Part shown: positions 1-12,310 of the stretch, one piece after another
Layout: each line of letters starts with the position of its first letter
Numbering within the stretch: position 1 is the stretch's first letter
NCBI GenBank assembly: GCA_003993805.1
Contig: RSEF01000003.1
Coordinates: 88,054,153-88,118,152 of the forward strand
Direction of reading: 5' to 3'
DNA: 64,000 nt
From: Himantopus leucocephalus
Lineage: Eukaryota; Chordata; Aves; Charadriiformes; Recurvirostridae
Notes under the pieces: model-generated
Told to the model about the DNA's origin: nothing
What the model saw: the letters and a program-made list of their open reading frames with translations, nothing else
Databases searched by the model: none
Position numbers and translations under genes: made by a program

Positions 1-3000
1 AACTCTGTAGACATTCACAAAGCTCTTTGTCTATGCTTTTTCTCCCATTAGTCATCTTGCCAGCACCATATTTTCCATCTTGTGCTACAAATAATCTATT
101 GTGCACCCTGATAATCATGTCTCATGCATTGACTATGATAATCCTTCTTTTGACTCCCATGTCCACTCCCCACCACTGTGCCTATAGTTCTTGCATTCGT
201 GACAAAGAATCAGTACCTTTCCCCTCGTGCTTTTTGCATCTGGTGCTCAGCCTGAGCCACAATCAGCTGCTCAGCTGTTGTGTTGGCTGTTTGGGATCTT
301 GGTGCCACAGCCCTGTGCTGCAGCTGGAGACAAACATGGCCAGTGGACTCCTGCTAGACATGATTGTCATAGGTTTTGGTGTGGTCCTTCACCTATTCCA
401 CAACCATGGACATGCCCTATCATGAGCTGAAGTGGAATGAGATTTGTCAGCAAATTTAAACATACAGATGCCTACATCTGAGCTAGCCACTCAAGACTTC
501 CTTTATAATCACTGGTGAGAAACAGGCACTTCTCAGGCACAATTATTATGACATATTTTAGACATCTGCAGTAGGATGAGATGACTCATATCCTAGAAAT
601 GCTTATTTCTCTCTAGTGACTGTAAAGAAAATTTAGACAACTAACTTTGAGATGTAGACATCATTATAAATACCCACACCTCATCACATGAATTTTATGC
701 GTGGAGTCTCAGGCTCGGAGGTTGGGGAAGATGAGTCTTAGCCCTGGTTTAGATGAGTGGCTCCACCAAAAGCTGAGTGATTAGCCTCTCTGAAGGACAG
801 GACCACTGTGCTATGAAGTAGAGGCTGCTGCTCTGCATTTTGAGGTTTTGGGTTGGGGTGGGGTTTTTTTGGTCTAAGTCTGACCGTTAAATTTCAGCAA
901 AATAACTTCTACAAAAAATGACTATATGTCTTCCTGAGATTCAGACTGCAAGTAACAGTGAGGAAAGGCAGAAAATCATACTTTCAAAATTTCCCCTTTT
1001 CCTCTGCTTTGCACACATGAACAGACAAAGGTGTAGTAGGGAACATGCTGAGAATCACAGCTCTGCAGTTTAGCCATGTCTATAAGCCACAGCATAGACT
1101 GGGCAAGAGCTGTACATAATGGAGGGGAACTGAGAGCTAAAGGCTTGCAGAGCAGGAACTCTTCCCGTTTTGAGTAATGTTTGTTTGATTAATTTCAAAA
1201 GGTGCAGAATGCTTACACAGAAAAAAAAGTATTTCATCTGGTGGCTGGGAGGAATCCACTGAACTCCACCTGGCATTTGCTTTGAACTTTCATTCTCCAG
1301 ATGTGTATAGTTTGTTTAGAGGGAAATACAACTTATCTATATGCTTATACTATTCACTTCAATATATGACTTGCAATAAAAGTGGTTACAGACTTGCATA
1401 TCACTGTTAACTGAAACACAGGATGGCTTAGAACTCCAAAAGCTGCAAAGAGAGACTGATAACGATTTATACAATATTTATGTTAAATTCTGCCCTCATT
1501 AACATCAATCACAAAATCCCAGTGACTTAAGCAGTGCTAGCAGTACTAGAATTTCAGTCCATATTACTTTGTCATTTGCTGTTAGAAAAGGATTTGCATC
1601 GCAGTTAAAAGTGAATGCAATGTAAAAGCTCTGTTGTCTGATGCCCTTTGAGTCAGAGCACACCATATCAGAATGCAAACTGTTTGCTTACCTCAGACTT
1701 AGGACGATCTCATTAAATCACAAACCTCGCAACTGAAGAAAAATATTGGTAGGTAACATGATACAGACCTTTGTCAAGACATGACCATGTGAAACATAGT
1801 TTATTAACAGGCAGAAAAGGCTGTCTTTATCTACCAGTGTCATAGCCCTGCTCAGTTAACGCATGTGAAGCACACTATTCTTTTAAAATATGGACCCAGT
1901 GGTGGGCTGACTTACCAAAATTTTGTTCTCATGTGATGCATCAGTCCTTCTACATTGGTGCTGTCAATAGAGTTTTGCAGATAAGATGGGTTAGCAAACA
2001 GCTGAGGGGCGGTGGTTTTAAATTGCTCCTTAGCTATAAGCAATCCAAGTGAGCACTCTGATTTCTTCTTCCAATACAAAGCCGAACAACTTAACTTAAA
2101 ACCAACATTAAGGGTAACTTTAGCTCAACTGTGTGACTTTGTCCTGAAAGGGATTAGGAGCACGCACACCATTTTAGAGGTAGTTTAAACACTGACTTTT
2201 TATTGTCTCTCAAATAACCGTTCTAGCTGAGTTGCAGTGGCTGACTGTGTTAGCTCTTCCAATGCCCATGTCTCTGCTGCAGAGACCTGGTTTGTGCTCT
2301 TGCCGTCGGTGAGAACACATTCTTGGTGAGAGGCCAGTCTTCATCTATGCTAGAACAACGCATTTGTGGGTTCTAAGTATGTTGGGAAAGGAATAAATTT
2401 CATAGCATGCAAAACTGTCTGTGTAGGAATCCAGTTTAAAATATATGTATATATCAGGCTTGAAAATGTTCTTCCTAGTCACTACAGAAATTAATAAAAT
2501 GAAACGTGCACATTGTCTATTTGTAGAGCTGCTTAGATGAGTTACTGGAGGTGGCTGAAAGAGAATATTAGAATTCGTGTGGAATTTTAAACTGATTTTA
2601 TTTTTCTCCAGTTTTCAAAATTAACAAATATTCAAAATAATAATAAAAAAAGCAGCAGTCTTCAAATATTTCATTACTATAAGGTTGGAGTTGGGCAGGT
2701 GATTTGCCAAGCTTTCTATTAAGGAAGGTTCAGAACACCATTATATATTCAGAAATTTGTGAGCCAGTATGCTGGCAGGTAATGATAAAAGAATAATTCG
2801 AGAGGACAACGTGAAATTTTTTAATCAGTTATTCTTCCAGATGTGATAAAGGATGAGTTGCTGTTGGCTGTAAAATTAGCGTGCAGTGTTGGAATATTTT
2901 TACAAAGAAAATTTTATTTTGCTTTCCCGAGTTCCTTGACATCTATTTTCTCACATATTCACAGTGTATTGATCAGACTTGAGACTGTCGTTTCAGGTTA

Positions 3001-3387
3001 CAAATGAAACAAACACCAAGATTAAAGCCAAGTCCTCAAAGGGGGCACATACCCAGCAGTGTTAGTTTTAAAGCCAAAACTGAGAAGCATTCCTGTATCT
3101 GCTCAGTTTTACACATGGAGTCAAGTGCTTTACTGAGGTCATAAAGAGCTGGAGACTAAAAGTTGTGGTGAATGGACCATAGTAGCCTCTGTGAAAAACA
3201 AGATGCTTGTGTGAAGTGCATTTGTGACATAGGTTTCAAGGGCTCTTGCCAAAATCTGAAGAGTTTTACGTGGCTGAATGTATTGCAAAATATTTGTCAA
3301 ACTTGGTCTTAAAAAATAACTTGTCTTGCTACGCTGCTTCTCTAATAGCTGTTTTGCGTTGGTCTGTAATAGGTCTTTTCCAAACAG
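1..3387. other. Unique non-coding stretch, nothing recognised
   Basis: AT-rich single-copy sequence with stops in all frames. The best open frame here is 132 codons at 27-425 on the plus strand. It has no domain, no signal and no flanking splice sites that I can support, so I treat it as chance. A short alternating AT tract lies at 2438-2455. I see no interspersed repeat. Confidence 0.6.
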
Positions 3388-3610
3388 AGCTTATGAAGTC
3401 AGAGAAGAGGAATTAGGCTGCTCTGCAGGGCATGGCAAAGCAGTTGACCCGTATCTGCAGTAATGTATGGAATGGCTGAATGTGCACTTGCTGCCACGGT
3501 GATGTAAGAAGCAGACGTCCCACGTGACTGCTGTCGGAGCTGCAACCGGACGGGCAGTCTCGCTGAGGTGAGCGAGGCTGCTCAGCTCCCTGGCCTCGGA
3601 CCAGTGTGCT
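3388..3610 (+). promoter_or_regulatory. CpG-dense patch with E-box and splice-donor-like site
   Basis: Within about 3495-3600 there are roughly nine CpG dinucleotides, far more than in neighbouring DNA. The patch contains a GACGTC CRE-like core directly followed by the palindromic E-box CACGTGAC (3521-3528), a USF/TFE/MITF-type site. A strong donor-like sequence, CTGAG|GTGAGC, lies at 3563-3573, and a weak pyrimidine-poor acceptor-like CAAACAG ends at 3387. This could be the first or an internal exon of a non-coding transcript, or an enhancer. No open frame supports protein coding. The motif matches are seen directly; the function is inference. Confidence 0.22.
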
Positions 3611-4960
3611 AATTATTCATGCACAGCAGGCTATTCGCACAGGGAAAGGGGATAGTTAGCAAGGGATTAGATCAGCTGAAAGTTCAGCAATTTTTTTTTG
3701 CAGAAGAATACGATGCAGAAAGTGTTGTTTGATCAGACCTCTGGGTTTCATAGCATCCCATCTTAAATTACAAAACTAATGTATATGCAACAATACACAT
3801 CTACATGCAACATTACACATCTACATGCATTTGTGGTGCTGCTATGACCATTGGTTCTATGCAATAGGTCTCCCCTTTAACAGACATCTAATGTGTTAAT
3901 CGTGACTTTCATTTGAATATGCATTTTTACATGTTCAGCTGCCCCTGAGACCAGAGGTCTGCAATGCAACTTACCCCAGCAAGAGAGCAGACGTTTTAGA
4001 CAAAAAACTGTCAGTGATTTAGGTATGTCTTATACTGCCTTGGGGCCAGTAGGTGAAATAAATGACCTCTTGATGCCTTCCACCCTGCTCCTACTTTAGA
4101 AATGAATGTATTATGACATGTCCTATGGCCAGGTTCTCAAGTGGCGCAGTCCTATGCAGTTGTGTTCGTGGCCTTATGCTGACTTCTGTTAGGGGCGTCT
4201 GACCTGGCTCTAGCTAAGCATGCCATAGGCTATTCCACTTCCATGTTAGAGGAGTTCAAGACTGACGCAGAACGATACATTTCTAACCCACTAACTGAGG
4301 ATTATTTATTTTGGGATTTAGGTGAAATCAGCAGGCATTTACAAGACTCACATGTGCTATCATACTCACTGCGAACAAACCTTTGTCTTGTGCTCCTAAA
4401 ACTAGCACTCAGTGTTCAGCTAGGGCTGAAGAAACTTCTTATGCTAAATTAAATGGTCTCGTGTATTTCAGTTGCATTGCTGTTTGCTTCCTTCTGGGGA
4501 AAAGCAGAACAAAGCAGTCTGGCTGGGATCTGAAAGCAAGGTCTGGACAGACTCAGTTTACATGTTTAATATGTTTGGTTTCATGATCTGGCCCTTGGCT
4601 AGTCACTTAGAGGTGCGGGTTATACTGAAGTATTTCCTGGAAGTAACTGGTGCTTCTGAAAGGAGGAGGTTATTAAACAGACATAATTTGCTCTAGCTCC
4701 TGAGAAAAGTCTCCTGGTGTCTCTATATGTAGCTAAATGCTCAGCTAGGCACTGCGTTGATAATGCCATGGGGTACCAGACTGCCAGGGCCAGGTACAAG
4801 CTCTGCCTGGCTACTGCAGAAGATACAAGCCAAGCAAGCCCTACCCAAGTTGCTTCCAGAAGTTCTGATCCCCTCCTGCTCCTCCAGTTTAATGCTGTCT
4901 TCTCTTACTTTGGGTCTCAGCTAATGCCTCTGCCTGGGTGCTGGCTTCCAAACCAGTCAG
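3611..4960. other. Unique non-coding stretch, nothing recognised
   Basis: Single-copy sequence. Overlapping open frames of 67-84 codons at 4243-4971 use different frames and have no recognisable composition or motif, so they are probably chance. Confidence 0.55.
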
Positions 4961-5018
4961 CCCAGAGTTAGTCAGCTGGTGTCTCTTCCCCCAGAGTTAG
5001 TCAGCTGGTGTCTCTTCC
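4961..5018. repeat. Perfect 29-bp tandem duplication, two copies
   Basis: Positions 4961-4989 are repeated exactly at 4990-5018, beginning CCCAGAGTTAGTCAGC and ending TCTCTTCC. The complete identity suggests a recent slippage or duplication event, or an assembly duplication. It overlaps no gene. Confidence 0.9.
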
Positions 5019-7092
5019 CCCAAAAAGGGAGGCACGAGCCACTCACCTCAGTGTAGCTTACTAATTTAAGAAGGTTTTTTATTTTTGCAATGGCTTTTGT
5101 GAGTTCCCTTCCTATGTCTGAGTCTCCTCACTTGTGGTGGGGGCAGCCAGTTCCTCCTCAAACCTCTGTCTCCTTGATAGATGGAGATTTTTGATCACTG
5201 CAATAAGAAGACTTTAGACCCCTCCTTGTCTCTGCTAGTTCCTATAATATGGTTTTCTGCTGGTCTGCTGTATCTTTCCTAGAGCAAAAAGGAGAGTGAA
5301 GAAAATCCTATTTCTGAAGCACTCCTGTTCTTAGTTCTCCTGTGCAAACGCTGCCACCTCCTTAATTCCACAGCTTCTGCCTCAGGGAATTTATTTTGGA
5401 CTCTCCTCCCCTTTTTGCCAAAGAGCTTACTGTTTCCAAACAAAACAACCTCCCTTCATGACCTCTTCAGTCAGGACATTAGCTTTCTCCTCAGGAATAA
5501 TGTTACTTCCTTGATAACCGGTCTCCTGCTTTGTTTCGTGCTGAGTCTGCGTTGTGTGCCCAGCATGCTGCCAGCGCCCTTTGAAGAGCAATTAAAAAGT
5601 CAGAAAGCGTTAGCAGCATTTACGTGCTATGAAGACCTTAATGGATCAGGACAACTCTAAGCCGTGCTAACCAAACAGTTTGAGCCAGGGGAAGCTTTAA
5701 AATGTATATGTTTTACTAGTGCAGTTTTGTGTCAGTCACAAGTACGTGTCTGAGTATTTGCATGTCTTGTTAATAGCCTTAAATAACCTAACACCCAATC
5801 CATGACTTGTTAACAACTTCCTTGGAATAATAAGGGATGAATAAATCACTGTGTTTGGGTAATCATGTCATTAACCTTGAAAAGAATAAGAAAACAGAAG
5901 GCAGAGCAAGAGAGACAGGAAGTCCCAAAAGGCTTTGCTGCTTGAGAACGTGACACCAATATAACTTTAGGTGTGAATTTATATAGTGAAATTAAAGCAA
6001 TGCAGAAAGCTGCATCCTTTTTCACACCTTGTTTCAGAGGAACGACAACATTTATTTGGTTTTACTTTAAATCTTTTAGTCACAGATTAAACTGAATCGA
6101 AGCTAAGCCAGTCTTATTCTCAGCTAAGAGAATGAACACAGACCATTTTCTGAATATAAAGGCTGATTTGAGCAGTATTGGTCCAGTCTTTTCTAGTCTG
6201 CAAATATTTAGTGAAGGCAAATGAGCACAGGCATATGTGATGGCAAAGCTGAAGCTGCAACAAATTGCTTATTTACGGACCTGTTCCTTCCTTGTTTTTT
6301 CTTGGTGTATCCATAATACTGTTAGTGAAGAAGAAAGGTTCAAAGGGCAAACAGTGGCATGTAGCTAAGGGACAGCTAACAGGGACAACGCAGAGAGAGC
6401 AGGATAGGAAGACAGCATTTCACCAACTGGGACTGAACGCAGGCTGGTTCAAACTGGCCTGAAGTTGGTGGCAACACATTGGCAGAAAGTCTGTCGATTC
6501 ATTTGGCTTTTTGTCTGCATGTTCTTTCTGCCATCCCCAGACCAGGATTTATTCTGCTGGCAAGTGTAGTCATCTTACTGGTTTTTTTTCTTCAAGCCCT
6601 CAATGAGTATATAAGAACCTGTGTAGTTTGTGGATTTTTGTCTCTCTCTGGGTTATAGTGCATGATGTAAATGAAGCAATGTATTTGTTATTACACAAAC
6701 CTTAACAAGACATGTAGGCTCAGGTATGTACAATCCTTACCCATACAAAGCTCAAGTACTCCAGGTTAACTTGACAAATCTTTTGTTTGCCTAGATGAGA
6801 GTGATTAGAAGCAAAGAATGGCCCTTCCTTCACCTCATCATCAGGGCCTTCCAACATCCCCAAGAACTGCAATAACGGTAAACCTCTACTGCTTATCACT
6901 TCTCCATGCCATGAAGTGGCTCTTGGCCTACATGGATGTAAAGTTTTGTCAGTGGAAAGTCTGAGCTCTCCAGGCAGGTTAATATATTCCTTCTGTGTGG
7001 ATTGCCTGGAAGGTAGTATTGTGGATTGAGGCAAAAGAACACTTTCCTCACAGATGCATACAATATTAGGGATCACGGGACTTCTCTGTCTT
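5019..7092. other. Unique non-coding stretch, nothing recognised
   Basis: Low-repeat DNA without a supported exon. The frame at 5415-5660 (81 codons, plus strand) is hydrophobic in places but matches no family I know. The first part of a 154-codon minus frame (6720-7184) lies here and is also unrecognised. Confidence 0.55.
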
Positions 7093-7243
7093 GTTGGGGA
7101 GATGGTGCAGTGAGGGAGAAAAATTGGGCAGTTTAGCATAGCGGTTTCTTCCATGACCTTCCTGTTCTGTGTGTGAGATGGCACAGTCCCAGAGGGAGGT
7201 TGGGCAGGTCAACGTGGTGGCTCCTGCCATGCTGTACTTCATC
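7093..7243. repeat. Decayed 76-bp tandem dimer
   Basis: The segment starting GAGATGG at 7099 recurs 76 bp downstream at 7175. Aligned without gaps over 58 positions I count about 37 matches (about 64%), with many of the differences being transitions, and both copies share TTGGGCAG and CCATG blocks. It looks like an old local duplication. It produces the similar peptide text seen in two overlapping minus-strand frames (6720-7184 and 7066-7389), which I do not regard as genes. Confidence 0.4.
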
Positions 7244-9527
7244 CTGGCACAGTAACATGGGGTTTCCTGGGTTCTTTCCCTCCTCCCGGCCCCCCACAAA
7301 GGTTGGAGAGGTGGTTCTGGATCTGGGTGCAGAGTTGTAAGTACCACAACAAATTCATCAGGAACTCCTGGGAAGACCTCAGTATTCATTCCTAGGTTTC
7401 CTCAGTAATAGTATTGAGTAGGAAAATACCCTATTGATGATTTGCCTGACCAGCCTAAGCTGTTGTTTCCTGATTTGTTGTCACCACAGTTGTTGGCATC
7501 AGCAATCAATTTGTTCCAGACATGTCCTGGACACTAATGTACTCCTTGAAGATTAACATTTTTTTTTTTGCATAGTTTCACTCTCAGTTTCCCTGAGCAC
7601 ACCAGAGACTGCTCTGTTGTTTGGGGCAGGTGGCTTGATCATATTTCATCCACTACAGCAGAAATTCAGTTAAAGTTCAAAGGCTTATACTGAGAACTGT
7701 GCTAACTAGGTCTAACTTATGGTAGCTGACACAGGTGGTTGCTTTTGGTTAGCCACAAGGTTTCATGTATATTTGACATATATGAAGCAATTTCTATTTT
7801 GGTTACTAGGTTTTGTGTGATTTGTCTAGACATGTAAAATAATATGTGAAAAATCTCAGGGCTAATCAAAATGTTCTTACTGCATCATTCTCATTTGCCT
7901 TTCATCTGATGATAGCTCAGTTTGGGGGACCAACACTATGGGTTAAGTGGATCAGGGAGGGACTGATACATGTGAGGGACTCTGGCAGTCAAGAAGTTGA
8001 GAATTTTATACCATTAGTTCCTGGCTTAGGACAATTTAAAGAAATTATGTTTTCTAGTTTTAGGGATTAGATTCCTATGAAATGCTGAAAATATGTCAAA
8101 TTAACTTTTACTTTGTAAAGTGTCTGGGGGCAGGAGGAGGGAAAAAATCCTACCTCTCTTAAAGCACTAAAATATCACAGAGACCAGAGGTTTAGAAGAT
8201 GTATAGACTGCAGACTCCACGACCTGTATGTTTTTTCCTCTTACAAGTTCTCTGCTATCAGTCTTAAATACTTTTGGAGGTGGAAACTTTATTAATGTGA
8301 TCCTTTTTTCTGCTGACAAATGACTCTGCATAACACCTTCCCCCAGCAGGGAGTTAAAGAAGCAGCTGAATGGAGGGTGTTTTCTCCGTGTAAATGTGTG
8401 GAAATGGGATGTCTCTCAGCCTACTCAGACGTGTAACAAAAATGGAGAGAAGCTTCCCATTAGCACTTGTGTATCCACAGTGAGGATTTTTTTAGGGCCT
8501 TAGCTGTCTTCTTCTGCAGAGCTCTTGATATCTGCAGGAATGAATTTCTGACTCCTCTTGAGAAGGAAGTTCTTTAGCAAATGCAATTCCATGTTATGCA
8601 GTTTGTCCCCTCTACTTGCAAACTGCAGATGACACAAAGAGGTTTGTATTTTAATCTTCTCAGAGCTTCGATGGCAAAATCATAAGAAATAAAAGCGTTG
8701 GAGAAGAAAACCTGACATTCCATCCAGCAGCGTCTGGGAATCGTGTCCACCTGAGCCAAAAGGCTGCACGAAAAATAACTAAAAGGAAGTTTTCAGAATG
8801 TCAATAATCGATATTGCAAGTTATCAAGTATTCTTTGAATTACTTGAACATTTTAGTATGAACAGGATTATGAAGTCTGAGGAGCTGCAAAACCTCCCCT
8901 AGGTTACTGCAAATTATTGTGTATGGTGCAGCACAGTTAATTCTATGAGACAACTTGTTTGCTGGTGCCTCTATACTCTCTTTTGATTGTTTTGTGAGAC
9001 TCAGTCTAGTAATGGGTGTATTTCATCGGCGTGTCAGAAAGGACCTGAGTAATGGGAAGATGTTCAGTGACTTCAGTGGGAGTTGACTTTTGAAGTAAAT
9101 CAAGAAACTTTTAAAATACTAGTGAGACTGTGACTCTCAGAAGCTGCTGGACTCTGATATTCAAATAGAAGACGAAGGTGTACTGCCAGAGGCTCGAAGG
9201 AGAAGATGCTTGCAAGCTTTAAGTGTTTCAATGATTACAGCTTAGCATAGATACATGGAAATAAATGTTTGGGAGTCCCCGGTGGTTGCAGCAGGCCACA
9301 GCACGAACATTTGATTGTACCTTCATTAGCTGTTAGTTATTTCTGACCTGGGACCTGTTCCTTTCCTGTTAGGTATTTTCTATGCATAAGTAATTAAAAT
9401 GGGAGACCGTACATACACCTGAATGGCTAGAGGCTTTTCAGATCACATCCAAATCCCTTAAACTTTGCTACCACATTCTATTAATGCTATGAATTCTGTT
9501 TAGTTGGTGCAAGTATGGTTTTATTCA
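7244..9527. other. Unique non-coding stretch, nothing recognised
   Basis: AT-rich single-copy sequence up to the first assembly gap. Only short open frames of 74 codons or fewer occur, none with a recognisable product. No repeat family was identified. Confidence 0.55.
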
Positions 9528-9627
9528 NNNNNNNNNNNNNNNNNNNNNNNNNNNNNNNNNNNNNNNNNNNNNNNNNNNNNNNNNNNNNNNNNNNNNNNNN
9601 NNNNNNNNNNNNNNNNNNNNNNNNNNN
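9528..9627. other. Assembly gap, 100 N
   Basis: Exactly 100 N, the usual placeholder for a gap of unknown or nominal size. The right edge opens in a GGGAA repeat, which probably caused the break. Frames that read across it are meaningless. Confidence 0.99.
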
Positions 9628-9641
9628 GGGAAGGGAAGGAG
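9628..9641 (+). repeat. GGGAA pentanucleotide microsatellite at gap edge
   Basis: Two GGGAA units followed by GGAG, then purine-rich sequence, directly abut the gap. This is probably only the edge of a longer (GGGAA)n array. The same repeat in reverse orientation borders the second gap at 25929. Confidence 0.75.
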
Positions 9642-12238
9642 AGGAAAAGGTCCGATGTCCCTTTTGTTAGCCCTCTTGCTTGCCTGTGATCCAGTCCCTA
9701 AAAAGTGCTGTCCAGAGCATACAGAAACACAGGCACGTGAACGCGGTTGTACCAGCCTGCACTGCTCAGGCTACTGCTGGTGAGGAGGACAAAAATGGTA
9801 TAAAAAACAAGACAAGTGAAAGAAAGCTACCAACGTCCTCACAGGGGAAGAGGAACCACTGGACAATCACAGAAATCAGGAGACACCTGGAGCCCATTTT
9901 GAGACTTATATTGCTTTGATCACTCATTGGCTTCAATTTCTCATTATTTTTTTTTTTTAAATCCATATTAGTTTTCATTTGCCCCTTTTTATTCTCTTTC
10001 AGCTTCCTTGCAACAGACACCAGAGTGAGCTATACACTTGAGTGCATTAATGATTCTTTTTTCCATTCCAAAAAGCTTTTTTTTTTGGAGTGACAAAGTA
10101 GCAACTTTCTAACTTACTTTTCTTAAGCTTCCCCAGGTATTTGAAAAGACACTGTTGGAATCACAAGCTATCAGACATATTCTATAGAGAACTGTCCTCT
10201 TTTGTTTTTCCTCTTTGGCATGTCTCTATCATTTATTTTTCCAAATTCATTGTGTAGGGATGATTGTCAGAATGTGCTGACTAACAGCAATACCTAATAG
10301 ATGCACCATCCATGCCAGTAGTTCTAAATTTGAAATGATTTCCAGCTGTCTTTTCTGGAATATGAACAGTACCTGCTTTTCTTCTCTGTATACTGTATTT
10401 CAGATTCTTGCCTGAACAGCCCAAATACACTCCTCCTTAAGAAACTGCGTGAGCAGTAAATCTTCAAATTCACTTCTTCATTGCTCAGTTGAGTCTAAGC
10501 TTTACAGAATTGCTCAGAAGTTCTTTTCTTAGAATGAATATGAATCTTGAAGAAAATAGCTCATTCCAAAGTCCCCTTTCTTCCAGTTCAAAGGTCTTAT
10601 TGAGTCCATTTACATGTTGTGGGGCCAAGAACCTCTTAATATGCTGACTGTTGACTAACACATTAAAAAAAAGTTTAAAAAATGTTCCAATAATATAGTC
10701 AAATCAACAGAGCGGTGCTTTGAATTTGCGCAGCTTTTTTCCAGGAAGACATTTCAGACCAAGAGAAACCCAATTTTCTCCTCATGGCAGGCCAAGTGAA
10801 TAATGCATCAAAAAATAGGATTTTCTTTGATTACTTTCTAAAATGGGAATGAACAACAACAACAACAAAATTCTAGAAAGCACCTGCCTCTCCAAGCCGC
10901 TTCTCTGCTTTAATGCAATAGACTGGATGTTCTTTGTCTGGAAAATGAGTGCTCAGTAGCAGGTCCTTTGGGTGATTTGTAGCCAAATTAGCTGTGGAAA
11001 TTACTGAATATCCTACAAAGCCTTGCTTTTCATAGGGGCCAGAGCCAAAGTTGGGGTCTTGTGCGTTCCATAAAGACATAAAAGTATTCATGCTGAGGTG
11101 AAGCAATTATCCAACTTCTACAGCCAGTCAATTGAATTAATTGGACTTAATGTCACTTCTGTTGATCTTTCTTCCCCATGATTTCTCAAAGTTTTCATAA
11201 CTGCAAATGACCATTAATATTTATAGACAAACACAAAATAGATGAGAGCATTCTTTGATTTTTTCCTGAAACCTTTGCTGGGGTCCTGTGTCTACTCTGC
11301 AGCCAGGATTATGATTGTAGCTTGGGAAGCAGTGACAAATGGCAAGCTGGAGCACCACATGGGCTGGTCCTCTGGATACCAATCAAGGTCTTCAGGATGT
11401 CTGCATGAAATTCTGGGGTAGCTGGGGAATCTGGGCTAGGCTGCGCTTCTGGTAATGGCTGTTTGAACCATACCTACCAAAGCATGAGAGTGCGACTCTG
11501 TATCAGAATATATAGATAATGAAGTTTTTGCTTCCACATTAGGTCAAAGAAGCAATGTACTAAAATGGGAGTTTGATCAGAAGCATGTCCTCTCCAGGGA
11601 TTTTAAATAATGGAGTGAAAGCATGAGCCTGCATTAGCTACCCTGCAGAATATTCAGCCTTCATCACTTCCAGACAAAAATCTAAACTTCTAAAAAAATA
11701 CCGAGCTGGGTATGAGCTGGACAGAGGACATTACTTTTACCAGTGTCAGGAGAAGCTAGGGAAGGACTTAGAAAGTTAACAGAAACACAAATAAAACTTG
11801 CAAGGATGTGGGAAGAGAGAAAATATTATCACTGCAATTCTTGAGCTGTAAAAATAACCAGTGGGGACTACAGTAACTGGGCACAAATTCAGTGAGGTAT
11901 CTCAAGTGGTACGTGCACTACATGTCATCGAGGATCATGAGCTCCAGAACGGCTTTCCTTCCCTGTCCAGTAGGGATGCTGGTGTAATGAACGGGAGGGA
12001 AGTACCATGTCAGGAGACTCACAGTACAAGGTCTTGAGCGTCCACTCCTCCTCAAGCCTTTGGAACACAAAAAAATTTCCAGAGCTTGAGCATCACCCAC
12101 TGTGAACCTGTCGGGTTTTGGTTTTTTTTTTTCCCTTCTCTATCTTAACTGTAATCTTGATGCCCAAGGCTCTGCTATTTGTCGAGTACAGGTCCCTGTC
12201 CTTATTGGGTTTGATATTGCTGCTTCATAAAGATGTTC
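9642..12238. other. Unique non-coding stretch with short AAC repeat
   Basis: Single-copy AT-rich DNA. A short (AAC)n tract lies at 10852-10868, and an A5/T10 inverted pair around an AGCTT core lies near 10067-10088. Small open frames at 9680-10020 and 10873-11106 show no recognisable protein. Confidence 0.55.
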
Positions 12239-12310
12239 GTATGCTGGATCAGATGAGGCCATAAAAGTTAGTATTCTGTCTCCAGTAGAACTGCTGAGAG
12301 CAGGAGCTTA
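12239..12310 (-). mobile_element. Decayed CR1-type LINE 3' fragment
   Basis: The sequence reads TATGCTGGATCAGAT followed about 17 bp later by TTAGTATTCTGTCTCC and then AGCAGGAGCTT. This follows the order of the reverse complement of an old amniote CR1 3' end (ACTGGGTCAGACC, CTAGCCCAGTATCCTGTC, AGCAGATGCTT). It is highly diverged and short, so this is recall-based recognition at moderate certainty. A related fragment in the opposite orientation lies at 32695-32757. Confidence 0.38.

Noticed and set aside
6720..7389. Overlapping 154- and 107-codon minus-strand frames as a gene
   Set aside because: The two frames overlap out of phase, show no known domain, and their similarity reflects the decayed 76-bp DNA dimer beneath them.
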